Assembly: GCA_949316235.1 (NCBI GenBank)
Contig: OX438741.1
Span: 10,789,124-10,853,123, forward strand
Length of the DNA: 64,000 bases
Direction of reading: 5' to 3'
From: Oegoconia quadripuncta
Lineage: Eukaryota; Arthropoda; Insecta; Lepidoptera; Autostichidae
Both the position numbers and the translations under genes were made by a program. Below, in pieces: positions 1 through 12,000 of this stretch. The number at the start of each line of letters is the position of its first letter. Positions within the stretch are counted from its first letter, which is position 1. The notes beneath the pieces are model-generated. The model ran no database searches and was not told the origin of the DNA. It worked only from the letters and a program-made list of their open reading frames with translations.

Positions 1-1232
1 TTACTATCTACATAATCAGAGATACGTGTATCCTTATATATAATATAAATATAACTGTACAATTATTTGTCATTTAGAAATTACACTTTACCATTTTCGT
101 GGCTGTTCACAAAGTCGTCCACTTCATGAACTTGCCAAACAATATTTTTAAAAATAAATATGATATCTTTCCCTCGGGCTTACGAATGCGATGATTGGCG
201 ACGAGGTACATAAGTAAACACTTACGAAGTTACACTACTAAGATCACAAAATATATTGACTAAAGAACGATCAATTCCTTTGTCACTAGAATATTTGTCG
301 AGTTCCTTCAAGAAACGAACTATGACAGACAATTTGAAATTGAACTTAAAATAAGCATTTTTGTAAATTAAATTGTCGTGTACAGTCGCCAACTTTAATA
401 TAGGACCCATTTCAGAGATATGTTCCTAAATTAAAATAAATTGGAGTACAATCAACAACAATGCTTTGACAATAATTACTTGGCATTGCAGTCATTTAGA
501 AGGACATTTATTTATATGTTCTTATTACACAAATTACACTTGATGTTCCAGTGTCACATAGACTAAACATACATTTTGTTTACAAATGACGATGTTTTGC
601 ATCACAAAGACAACTAACAATAACATCTTAAGAAAGCTATACCATACCCCGCTCTTAAAATTTAAGTTTATTAAAGGAATATTGGAAATGAAACGGGTCC
701 CCAAATTATAGTTCTCGACTGTACATCTGCCGTTGTACCACTTAAATATTTTGCGTCCTCGCCCTAGAAATAAGGATGAGTGGACAAACGTCTAATGAAT
801 AGACGTATCGAGTTACCATAATTTACGTCGTACCAAATTTAGCGTACGAACGCAAAATTTTTTAAGTGGTACTGTTGCTTATCCGTATTCTAATACAATA
901 TTTATACGATTGTATTTATTATTCTTGTTCCTACACGATATCACAAATGTTCATGCGCAAACCATGGATTTCACTGTCCTATTCACCTAAACATTTTTGT
1001 AAAACCATAGACTTAGAGCAGCCTACTCTTTGGCAGTAGATTATTGTAGGATATGGAACAAATTGTACTACAAATTGGGTTAGAAGTTTACTATAATTTC
1101 AACTCGTGTCTACTAAGTTCGCAATTTATTACCTGAAACAGAAAATTTGTATATTAGTACACATGTGGTGCGATGCGCGAGTCTTAAGATCTCTGTTAAG
1201 TCTTGCTCTGCTGTAATGTAAACGTTTTCGAG
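1..1232. other. No gene or repeat recognised
   Basis: AT-rich sequence with only short spurious open frames on both strands. It could be the 3' flank of the DPP10-like gene or diverged transposon DNA. Nothing in it is repeated elsewhere in the window as far as I can see. Confidence 0.5.
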
Positions 1233-1422
1233 TGTCCATGAGGGGTTAGCTCTTGACCCCACTCACACGTATTGTTAATTCAATATGAGGTCGAAGGTGT
1301 AAGCGCGCTCACCCGGAATCCCCAACTAATTTGAAGGATTGGTTATCTTATCTCAAATAGCCGGACCACAATAATGCAATCAACATTGTTGCTTGGCGGC
1401 AGATATAAATAAAATGGTAGTA
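1233..1422 (-). repeat. SINE-A, old degraded copy
   Basis: On the minus strand it follows the SINE-A body: GGGTTAGCTCTTGACC, GAGGTCGAAGGTG, ACCCGGAATCCCC, then TGGCGGCAGAT. It shows many substitutions and has lost the tRNA-like head and A-tail. It is much more diverged than copies further right. Confidence 0.7.
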
Positions 1423-1502
1423 TACTAGGCTGACAATTAAGAATTCATCATCATCATATCAGCCACGGGACTTCGACTGCTGAGCATAGGCATCCCCCAT
1501 AT

Positions 1503-1995
1503 AATCAAATCAAATCAAAAATATTTCATTCAATGTAGGATACAAAAATATCACTTATTGAAAGTCAACATGTTATTTTTTTTTGAACTACATCGCTTCA
1601 CAAGGTGTTTTGGTTAGGGAGAAGAAGCGACAAGAAATTCCTGAGTGGCCGGTTGGATACGGCTTGTATTCAGCAATTTCCCACGAACGTTATCAGGTCG
1701 TCCACCTGCCTACTGCCACTTCAACTTGCTAATCCGTTGGGCTATGTCAGTGACCATTTCTTCATTCCTGATTCGATCATGTATTCGTCCATCTTTCCAA
1801 TGCTCATTGCGTGACTTTGAGTTTTCTTTTGAGGCCCATATCTCACATATTGCCATAAGTCATCTTTGGTAACACACATTGGTTAAACATTTTCGTCTTC
1901 AAACACTGAAGTATTTTGGACGAGAAGCCGTTACCAGTTTCAAGAACGCAGCCCTACCGAGTTGGATTCGTCGATTGGCCTCTCTCTTGAAGTTT
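1503..1995 (-). pseudogene. LINE 3' end with antisense reverse-transcriptase remnants
   Basis: Bases 1503-1610 are the reverse complement of a LINE 3' end with an (AAATC)n-type tail, the same family as 28720-28815 on the plus strand. Bases 1690-1995 resemble the antisense of a second non-LTR element (phrases such as GTCCACCTGCCTACTGCCACTT and TTGGACGAGAAGCCGTTACC are common in lepidopteran RT remnants). No intact frame remains. Family naming is from memory of such repeats. Confidence 0.6.
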
Positions 1996-1998
1996 AAA

Positions 1999-2095
1999 TT
2001 ACCACTAACTAAACCTATTACTAAACACGTACCCCACCGGGAATCTAACCCGCGACCTCCGTTTTATAACACTTATGTCGTTTACCCATAATCCC
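1999..2095 (-). repeat. SINE-A head fragment
   Basis: Reads antisense as ACTAAACCTATTACTAAACACGTACCCC then CGCGACCTCCG, i.e. the B-box end of the SINE-A tRNA-like head followed by GGTACATGTTTAGTACTCGG. Diverged, with no A-tail. Confidence 0.6.
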
Positions 2096-2356
2096 TATTC
2101 GGGATGAGAAGAGTCTACATCTTCGTAGTCTACTCCGGGCAAAAGATTAACCAGTTCTAAGACGGCTAATCGTTTTTAATTCTCATTGGAGAACTAGATC
2201 TGCTCCTTCAGCGCTTCCCAGCACATCCCATCCCATAAAAAGCAGAATGCAGTACTAACATATTGGCGATTACCGAAATAGACCATAGTAGAAATAGAAC
2301 GCTATTATTTAAACTAAGCCTCACCAAGAGTATAACTCCTCGTCCTTCCACGTGTC

Positions 2357-2500
2357 TCAGTCAAGGTTCCCCCCGTTCCGCAGGCCCGCCTTAGTCTCCG
2401 GTGGCACCTGTTTGCGGAAGCAGTCATCCAGGAACGAGGACATTGTCCGGTACAGATGCTTCTTTACACCCTCCAGACTATGACCTTCGTCGGGGTAGAT
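2357..2500 (-). CDS. DPP10-like exon 14, terminal (catalytic His, stop)
   Basis: Encodes residues 715-761 and TGA at 2357-2359. [17 protein letters not shown] is the family Y-P/T-D-E-x-H-x-L block with the triad His at 721. LDDCFRKQ holds the C-terminal Cys that pairs with FQC in exon 12. The tail [15 protein letters not shown] runs slightly past the DPP4 end. The acceptor is CATCTTCTAG. A possible poly(A) signal ATTAAA lies on the minus strand at 2175-2180, about 180 bases past the stop; the true 3' end is not determinable from sequence alone. Confidence 0.96.
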   Translation of the reverse strand: MYPDEGHSLEGVKKHLYRTMSSFLDDCFRKQVPPETKAGLRNGGNLD

Positions 2501-5500
2501 CTAGAAGATGAGTTGTCATTGAGTTTCAAACAGACATGATAATGCTTATTTAATGTTCTTCATCATCATCAAAGAAAGTAAACTGTACAATAAGGCTTTG
2601 CCAACTCTTCCGAACCGTGATATGCATTCGTAGATCGTCTCGATGGTATGTTAAGGTTCCTTATCTATTATTTGAAGCCGAAACAATAAGCCTACACCAA
2701 AGAGAAATAATTACTACGTGATCGTCCACATTAATCTTCACTTCACTGATGGATAGTCTTCAGTATTTCAACTTCTGCCCTAACCTTGGTAATTACTAGT
2801 TATTCCCGAGCCACTAGAGCTAACATCAATTGTATGAAAACTAACCTGCTGCCTAAACATACTGCCCTGGTCGGCCAGCGATCTAGCCAGCGCCATTGTC
2901 TGCTGCACGTGAACATTATCATCAGCTGTTCCATGCACCAGCAGCAGCATTTTATCGTGAAGTGCTGAAACCTGCTTTGTGACGTCAGCGTCCGCATATC
3001 CCCTGTAGTTGCCTGTTGCGTTTGGGAAGCCCATGTATCGTTCCGCGTATGCTGACGCTGAAATAACAGGTTATTGATAAAAAGGCAGAAACTTAAGCCC
3101 CTAATGTTTTCATGTATTTGGATATGGCCGTGTAGCTCCCGGTAGAATAGAATAGGACCAACCCGTCTCTAGATTGTAAGCATAACCTCCCAAAAATCTG
3201 CAATCGCCAATTAGGATGAATCGCACATCGAACAAAACAATGCAAAGCGAGGCAAATCGGTCCCAGGGAGAGGCTTATATCCCGCAATGGACTTTTATTA
3301 AAGATTTTTTTTATATATATGAGAGGACGGCAAACGAGCATGCGGGTCACCTGATGGTTTATTAAGATTATTGATGGTTTTGAATGGCGGTAGTACTGTT
3401 ACAAGTATTACTTTATGATGAAGATGATTTGATAGCTGCTACCACAGTTCAGATTTCGTGCGCCAAACAGAATGCCTCGCAACCCAATCACGCCTCTTTG
3501 TCCACCAACTCGCAGGACAGTTCTCGGTGCTGGCTCTCCAGTCCATGGCTGTGTAGGATTTTGAATGCCAACAGGACCTGATCGACATTCACTGCGACAC
3601 TGTCTCTAGGTTTTACAAAACCATTAGTAGTAGGTATATACTCAATACTTACTTAACATACATTGTTTATACGTTGAACATTCCCTCAACAACACACATA
3701 ATTATATTCTAGTTATTATTTTCACTACCTTATCACCTCAACTTGGCATGAAGCTGCTCAACCAATCAAAGCAAAATAAAGGTTAATTTAGTTAAAATAA
3801 GTTTTTGTTTTACTGTTATTTTATTTTGAAAGTTTTTTGTATGATGTGTTCACCTATAAAAGGTTGTACATTTAAATTTAATACCAACTACTTTAGTTGT
3901 TACATGTACTATGTACTGATGTAACAATTGTTGGTGATCCTAAATAAATAATAAATAAATTATTTGATCACTAGGGGTAGCTACTAACATAGTCAGGGCT
4001 TGAATATCATCAGATGAATGTTTCTCTACCGTTCCTAAGACGACAACACACAGCTAAGTAAACAGTGGAGACTTACCATAATACCGCCAGCGCACTATAG
4101 GTGTGAGCGCGATGCCGCATTGAAACACATGGAGTGAACTAGCCAGCGCCAGCGTAGCCAGGAACCCTCCGTGAGCTCTGCCCCATACCGCCACGCGCCG
4201 CGCGTCTATGAAGTGTAACGAATCACGCAGGTACCTGGTACCATTAAAATCATAAGTTATCTTTGTGTTACAACTTAGTATCCCTCCGTGGCTCAATGTA
4301 AACAACACTGAGTTTACGATTCGGAGGTCGCGGGTTCGATCCCCAGCGGGGTACATGTTTAAGTACTCGGTTTGGTTGGTGGTAGGGCATATTAAAATGT
4401 CCGCTTGGCTAGCTACCACCATCTTATCTAAATCTGCCGCCAAGCAGCAATGTTAATAGCATTGTTGTGTTCCGGTTGTCAGAGATAAGATAGCCAGTCC
4501 CCCAAAGTGTTGGGGTTTCCGGGTGAGTACGCTTCCACCTTCGACTTCATCTTCACTTAACATCAGGTGTGATTGAGGTCAAGTACGAACCCGTCGTGCA
4601 TAAAAAAAAAAAAAAAAAGTATCGAAGATCCCGTCACCGAAGTCACCAACTGGAGCTGAGGAACCACAATGTCTATATTATGCTACCGCAGGATATCGAA
4701 TTCACAAAAAGGCCAAATGGAAACGTGAATCAACGCGCATTATAGTTTATTTGTGTTAGCCATATCTATTTCAGATGTTAGATACCACTGCTAGCGGCTG
4801 ATCTCTCAGCAGCACCAGCTGATCAGATAGTTTGACCACAGCTTTTTGATTTTTTTTTTTATTTATTGATCAAAATACTTATAACAATAATTACAAATCT
4901 TTGTATATCCATCTTACGGAAACCTAATGGGTTTATGTGTAGATGGTGAGTTCACAATTCTATCTGGTTATGTAACATAGTTTATCTTTATTTTAACACT
5001 GTTTGGCAATTGGTTAATGAGCTTAAAAGTACAAATCAGCCTTTATTCTCCTTATAGTTAGTCAACTCTCGACATAAGGGGAACCATACGGAAGGGTGCG
5101 GGTAAGACTTATAGGCTGATGCCTTTATCTACCTCACCGGGCGAGGGGGGGGGGGGGGGCGAGCGCGGGAGCGCTCTGCCCGTCGCGTCGGAGCGCTCTG
5201 CGATCCACCATACTGCAGCTCACTCTTAAGTCATAGTTTATCTCTCACCTACTTGTAGTAGTACAATAACTACCTTACGGTACTTGGATAATGACCCTAG
5301 ATCGTCAGAGAACTGCCAGCGATTTGAAGCTTACCAATGAAGTTTTCATACAGTAACGATAATATAATTGTGATGCTGTGGCTCGACGATGCCTAGCCGT
5401 ACCAGGAGACCATAATCACCAAGGTAGCTGCAGACAGTAATAAAAGGATTCAAAACTGCCAATGTTGCCACCTAACAAACTGTCCCGAATAGATACATTG

Positions 5501-8500
5501 CAATTGTATACTTTCGAGGTGGCAAGTATCGCAGTTTTGAACTTTACAAGACTTACTCTGCGACTTCCAGCTGGTCAGCCAACTCGACGGTGCCGAGCCG
5601 TCGGTGCAGCGCGTGGTGTGCGCCGAGACCCCTCCCGCCCGCTCCCCGCGCGTCCACCGTCGCCAGCACGGCGCCCGAGCTGGCAGCCAGCGAACACCAA
5701 TCGAGTGACCATCGCTCCGTCACCAGCTGTGTGCCCGGTGCGCCGTGACTGGTGCATACAAATGTATCGATGTTTTATAATAAATTATAAGAAAAGTTAA
5801 CGCGAATAGGAAGGCAAATAGGATATGCTTCAAAAACCAAATACGTAGGACTTGTACGAAATGTGCGCGACCGGGCGGGTTTTTTTCTTTTTTTTTTTTT
5901 ATGATTGACTGGATTCGCGTTTGACCACAATCTCACCTGATGGAAAGTGACGATGTGGTCGAAGATGAAGCACGCGATCCCAGTAAATGCCTATTCACTC
6001 TGCTCTTGAAGATCCCAAGATTGTAGGATTCAGGAAAGACTGACGCCGGAAGGGAGTTCCATGCCTTGGCTGTTCGGATGATGAATGAAGAATCGAACTT
6101 CTTAGTGCGAATGTTCGGTATGTAAACTAAACGTGAGGCGCAATAGAGGGCGCCTATTTGGAGGGGACCCCAAAATGCAACAAATTAAAACCCCATATGT
6201 ATGGCCAAAAGTCAATGGTTTTCGAGATATTAGGAATTCAAAGATTTTTACCAAAAAACTAACACTTTTTTCACATGCTTTTCTTAAATAAAAGAAACTG
6301 CTCATCCAATGGCATCCAATTGATTTAAATTCATAGCTAATACTTTGCCAGATAATTTTCCATAACTAAATGAACTTGAACATTTGAAAACAAAAATTAG
6401 TTAGGTAATCAAAAAATGATGTTTTATCTCATAAAATCAATATGACAACGCGTGCGAATTGATGAAATGGTATGGCAAAGACGTATTAACATATGTATTT
6501 AAATCCAATTCGATGCCATTGGATAAACCGTTTTTTTTTTTATTAAGAATAAAATGTGAAGAAATGTGTTTTTTGGTAAAAATCTTTAAATTAATACCCC
6601 GAAAATTATGGATTTATGACCATACATTTGGAGGATTTAATTTAAGTTGTTGCATCTGGGCTGGAAGGAATACGCCGAATTTCAAGTAACCCCCGTAGAC
6701 GCTAAATGATAGAGAAAAGCGTCCGTATCCATAATTTATGATCCGAATTGTATTTTCCGTTCGCCGGTCATATCATAATTTATATACTAGACTATTATTG
6801 GTCCTATAGAACTGATTTTATATAGAATGAATGATAGATAGATAGATAGATAAAGCCTTTATTTGTTTCCACAGTCACACACATACATTTAGCTTATACA
6901 TATTGATAAATTAATGCATGTTTTTTTTTGTAAATACATATGTAAATGAAAAACATCCATAACTCGGAAACACATGTCTGTATTCATCATACAAACATTA
7001 TTCCCTTAGCGGGATTCGAACCCGCGACCTTTTGGTATAGCATTCAGAGTTTCTGATCACTACACCAAACAGGTCGACATATGATTTCACTAAATAGACT
7101 GGCTTTAAAAAAAAATAATGATTCTACATAGGTAGGTATCTACATCGAAGTATCGGATATGAAGTTAACTTGTCAAGGAAACAGCACAATTGCGGTGATG
7201 AATAAATTATTACATTCCCGGAGTAATGGCGGCTGGTCACGTCTGCAATCGCTTCCATTTTCATTCAGATTACGAATATAATAGTACGCTATCAGACTTC
7301 TAAATGAAGTTCGTCGATCGCATTAAAATAAATATACTTGGACATACACACAGCGGCATCTAGTTCCACACTAAGCTAGTAGGCTTGTGTTATGGACATC
7401 GTTGGTAAACTACACGAATACATTTTTGTTTTTGTAAATATATAGGTTACATATTATAAATGTAAACTACACATGCCCGTATTAATCATGCAAACGTAAC
7501 GAGATTAACAGAGTTATGGATGTTTTAATTTATAATAGCTACTTATTATACACATACTACATATTGTATGTATGTATTTATGCAGTATCAATCACAATAC
7601 AATACAATACAAATACACTTTATTGCACAACAGAAAAGAAAATACAGTTTCAAAAAAGAGGTAAGAATAGAATGTACAATTTGGCGACCTTATCACTAAA
7701 AATTTCAAATTTCATATATTTACATACACATATCACGTGGTATACGTAATATAAGTGGCATAGTGTGGGGCTAGATGGCGCTGTGTGTATGTCCAAGAAT
7801 ATTATATTATTTATCGTCAAACGGCATTAACAAAATAATAAACAAATAAATATGTATCCATTATATCCACTACAGACTTTTAACCGCCTCCGTGGCTCAA
7901 TGTAAACAACATTGGGTTTATGATTCGGAGGTCGCGGGTTCGACCCCAGCGGGGTACATGTTTAAGTACTCGGTTTGGTTGGTGGTAGGGCATTTTAAAT
8001 GTCCGCCTGGCTAGCTACCACCATCTTATCTAAATTTGCCGCCAAGCAGCAATGTTAATAGCATTGTTGTGTTTCGGTTGTCTGAGATAAGATAGCCAGT
8101 CCTCCAAATGTGTTGGGGTGTCCGGGTCAGTACGTTTCCCCCTCATCTTCACTTAACATCAGGTGTGATTGAGGTCAAGTACCAACCCGTTGTGCATAAA
8201 AAAGCTCGGTCGGTGGCTCGTGGTTAAGACATTCCCAATGTAGGAGGTCCGGGTTCGATTCCCAGGCAGGCCATGGAACAATGAGTTTTTAAATTTAATT
8301 ACTTTTGTGTATTTATCCGACTGCTCTTAAAAGGTGAAGGAAAGCATCGTGAGGAAACCTGCGTGCCTGAGAAATATAACTTCAAAGGCATGTGAAGTCC
8401 CCAACCCGCATTTATTAAAAAAAGTTTACTTTTAATTATTAAAACTTGCGTTCATTTCGGAAGATATAAAGCAAGTTAACGTTAATCCGTTAAAACGTGA

Positions 8501-8960
8501 AAATTATTTTTTTTATATCGTTGCGTCAGTGATCTACTTAGAAAAACATTTGGTTCTTGAAGTTAACAGGTTAGGAACAAAAAAAAAACGTATATAATTG
8601 GAGTCTGTAATTTAGTCATCTGGCATAATGTGGATATTCCCACAACAAGACATAACTTTGTACGTTACATCACGTTGGGTACCAAGGCAGCAGAAAGCTA
8701 CGAAGTAAGCAAGCCATCCAGTAATCAGTGACGTCACTCACACTTTAAGCACGAGCGGGTATTTGGTGACTTCGTCCTCTCTCAAGCCGGGTGGTAGCAG
8801 CAGACGGACCCGCGCCGCGTGCCCACTCGACAGCTGCACCGAGAACGTACGTGGAGTCGGCAGGGCTATTGTTGATAACCTCTCCTATTGGACAAAGAGA
8901 AAAATTACATTAGAGTTCTATTCAAAGACACACACACACGCACACACGCACACACACACA

Positions 8961-9024
<64 letters not shown>

Positions 9025-12000
9025 CACACACACACGCACACACACACACACACGCACGTTGCGTTATGCGTTTTAAATTAAAAATTCTAAATCTAAAAAG
9101 AACATGTACTGTAATTAATAACTTCAAATTCTTTACCAGCCTTTAACTATGTGTCCAATACAGGAAGAGCGGGGACTCCTATCACAAGTAAATTCTAATA
9201 CTTAAAAGGAGCTCCTCAGCTGCAATTTTAAGCTGATGAAATAAATATTTTGTATTTATATTGAAGCATATCTAGGCTGATCGTACAACCAGTTGTTGTT
9301 GATTATAAAATATATAGTATGGATTTATTATTTATTTATTCGTTACTCCACCGACAAGAGCATTATGGATTTGTCCACACAATTTTGTCCACACAAAAAA
9401 ACATTTGATACAATTTATACTTATCATGTCCCACAAAGCACATAAAGATTTTGGACTGACACTAATCTTATACATCGACCAAGGTGCCTGTAGCCATCAC
9501 GTTCCAAGTAACACGTTCCTAGAATATGCTTTGTCAATAAGGTTCATGTTGATATACATAATCTTCTTTTTGATAAATTTAAAGATACTATAAAACTGAG
9601 ATTTATTAAGAAAGCGTATTATCAAATATCAATTTCACAATTAATCATGAAATGTAAAAACCTATTTGTAATTATAAGAACCTTTTTTTAAAAAAGCAAT
9701 CCCTATTTTTTTCTTGTTTTTCTCAGGGGAATGTTGCATTTTGAAGCTTAAAAAGTGTAAAATTAACTATTTGAAGTGTAACCTGTGTACCTACAAAATA
9801 AAGCATTTTTTACTTTGACCTATAGCAGTTTCAGAAGGGGAAGACTTTGTTCTGGTTAATGAACAGACGTATCATGGTGATCATGTATCTTAAATAGCTC
9901 ATACATCGTAGAGTCATAAGAGGTAGTTTATTATGTGGTAGAAGGACTATATACACTATAGAATGAATAGGCACATGGTTAACCCACCTTAACAAGGGTG
10001 TTATTCTCCAAGTGCGCCATCAGTCTTGGCTCTGGTAGTGCTGTTCTGAACAGGCTGGCCGTGGGCACCCCTGGTCCGAGACACTCCAGCACGAAATACG
10101 CAGACGAAGGGCTGAAGTGCGCCTCGTGGTATAAACATGGCAGGTTCTGAGGAAACGCGTCTGGGGGAAAGTTGGATTAATTTCCCATAGTTAAAATAAT
10201 ATATTAATAGTAGTTAAAGACGTCCGCTGCTGGACAAAGGCCTCCCCCAAAGATCAACGATCGGTCCTACACTGCCCGCATCCTGCGGCTTCCTGCGATA
10301 TTTACCAAATCATCGACCCACTTCGTCTTCTGCGTCTTCCGGTGCGTGGTCGCCGCTCGAAAACCTTTGCGAGAACAATGTGCCCCGCCCACTGCCACTT
10401 AAGTATTCACTAAGGTGGCCACTAGTCGATATATAAAAACCAATTGGAACCCTCTTCTGGTGAGAAGATGCTGTACGCCAATAGATGGGAAGTAACATCT
10501 TAGTTAAACTAGGATAGAAAAATGTGGGGACACATATACTTGTGTATTAGAATATACAAGTACTGTATAGATACAATGTGACGTCAGCTGCACGGTGCAT
10601 AATTCTAGATTATGCGCCGGAGCTCAGACAGTTGTTTCCCACGCCGCGCCCTCTGCACTCGCCCTGTGTTCCCGAATGTAATATCGGTGATTAAGTAATA
10701 AAGTTGATTAACCTGGATTATATCTTTTATTTGGGTAGCCTGCAGCCATCCAATAGTGAATATATTCAACTCACACCATAAGTTACCCAACAAAAAACAT
10801 TTGTAATTAATTATTTGGGAATATGCACCTATCATCAAAGGAAGATGAGAGAAGTTTACCTGGATGCTTCTTTCTCTTCTTCTTGGTTGGCGAAGGGGAA
10901 GTGGCCGACATCTCCTCGTCCATCCAGTCGTTATCCCACGTGCTGTCCCCCGAAGACGCAAGATTGCCATAATACTCCAGGTTTATTGAAGGCGATGGCT
11001 GCTGTGAATAAATTGGTAGGTATAGACAAGCAAATATCATCAGATAACATTTGACATCAGTTGCTGCCTGGGTACCTCCTGGGTATATTTCTGTTATTGC
11101 TGAAGTCATGTTCCGGTGTTCTAGATAAACGTCGGTAAGTTTTTGGATTGGTGACCACTACTTCAAACTTCCAGCATTTACTTCAACGTGAGATACTTGA
11201 TATCATTTGTTGAATGGCAATTTAAAACTATTGGAAATAATAAAAGGGCTTATTGCATTTATCTGTTAGTCAGTATGTCCAAGCTACCTATTCGAAAAAG
11301 GAAATCATCTGTTGTAAAATAAATATAAAATATCCTTGGACATATATAGACAGCGCCATCTAGTTCCACACTAAGCACTAGGCTTGTGTTGTGGATACCA
11401 AATCTCGTAGATACACTACACAAATACATTTTTTTTGTAAATAAATACATATATAAATACATATATAAATGAAAAACATCCATAACTCGGGTACACATGT
11501 CTGTATTCATCATACAAACATATGCCCCTAGCGGGATTCGAACCCGCGACCTTTTGGTATAGCAGCAGAGTTTCAAACCACTACACCAAACAGCGGTCGG
11601 CACAGTCTTCTGTTTCTTTTTCACATGAATATTAATGTCACGTCATTCATGCACTTCTTTGTCGTTTTTATTTTGGCTACGCCCATGTGAAAGGAAAGGA
11701 CATAGGAAAGTGACGTCAGGTAGACTCTGTAATCCACAGTATATACGTCTGTAGATCTGCTGAACCGATCAAACATGAAATTTGGCAAGAGAGAAACCTG
11801 AAAAGAGGCATAGAGCTACTTTTATCCGGAAAAAATCCGCGATAAAATAAATCCACGCGGGCGAGGCCCTGTCCAGTAATTAATTGCAACTGTATTCTTT
11901 GTCTCGTTTTATTATAATTATTGTAACTTGTATTTAATTGTTAGTTTCTAATTAAACCTTATACGTATAATCAGGCTATATAGATTATATAAAAAGTTAG

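Noticed and set aside
222..410. 62-codon minus-strand frame near the left edge
   Set aside because: No motif or splice context; consistent with a chance frame in AT-rich DNA.
5462..5800. Plus-strand Pro/Arg-rich 112-codon frame
   Set aside because: It is the antisense of GC-rich DPP exon 11, which has clear homology on the minus strand.
8763..9146. Plus-strand 127-codon frame rich in THTH
   Set aside because: It is the antisense of DPP exon 10 running into a (CA)n microsatellite.
10140..10150. Acceptor TCCTCAG/AACCTG for exon 9
   Set aside because: It shifts the frame relative to the single base left by exon 8. The upstream CCCCCAG acceptor gives an in-frame join and a better pyrimidine tract.
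10605..10690. Possible terminal exon [19 protein letters not shown] after exon 8
   Set aside because: It is in frame with exon 8 and has an AG before it, but it would end the protein before the hydrolase domain. The real continuation at 10160 restores the DPP family sequence in the correct phase.
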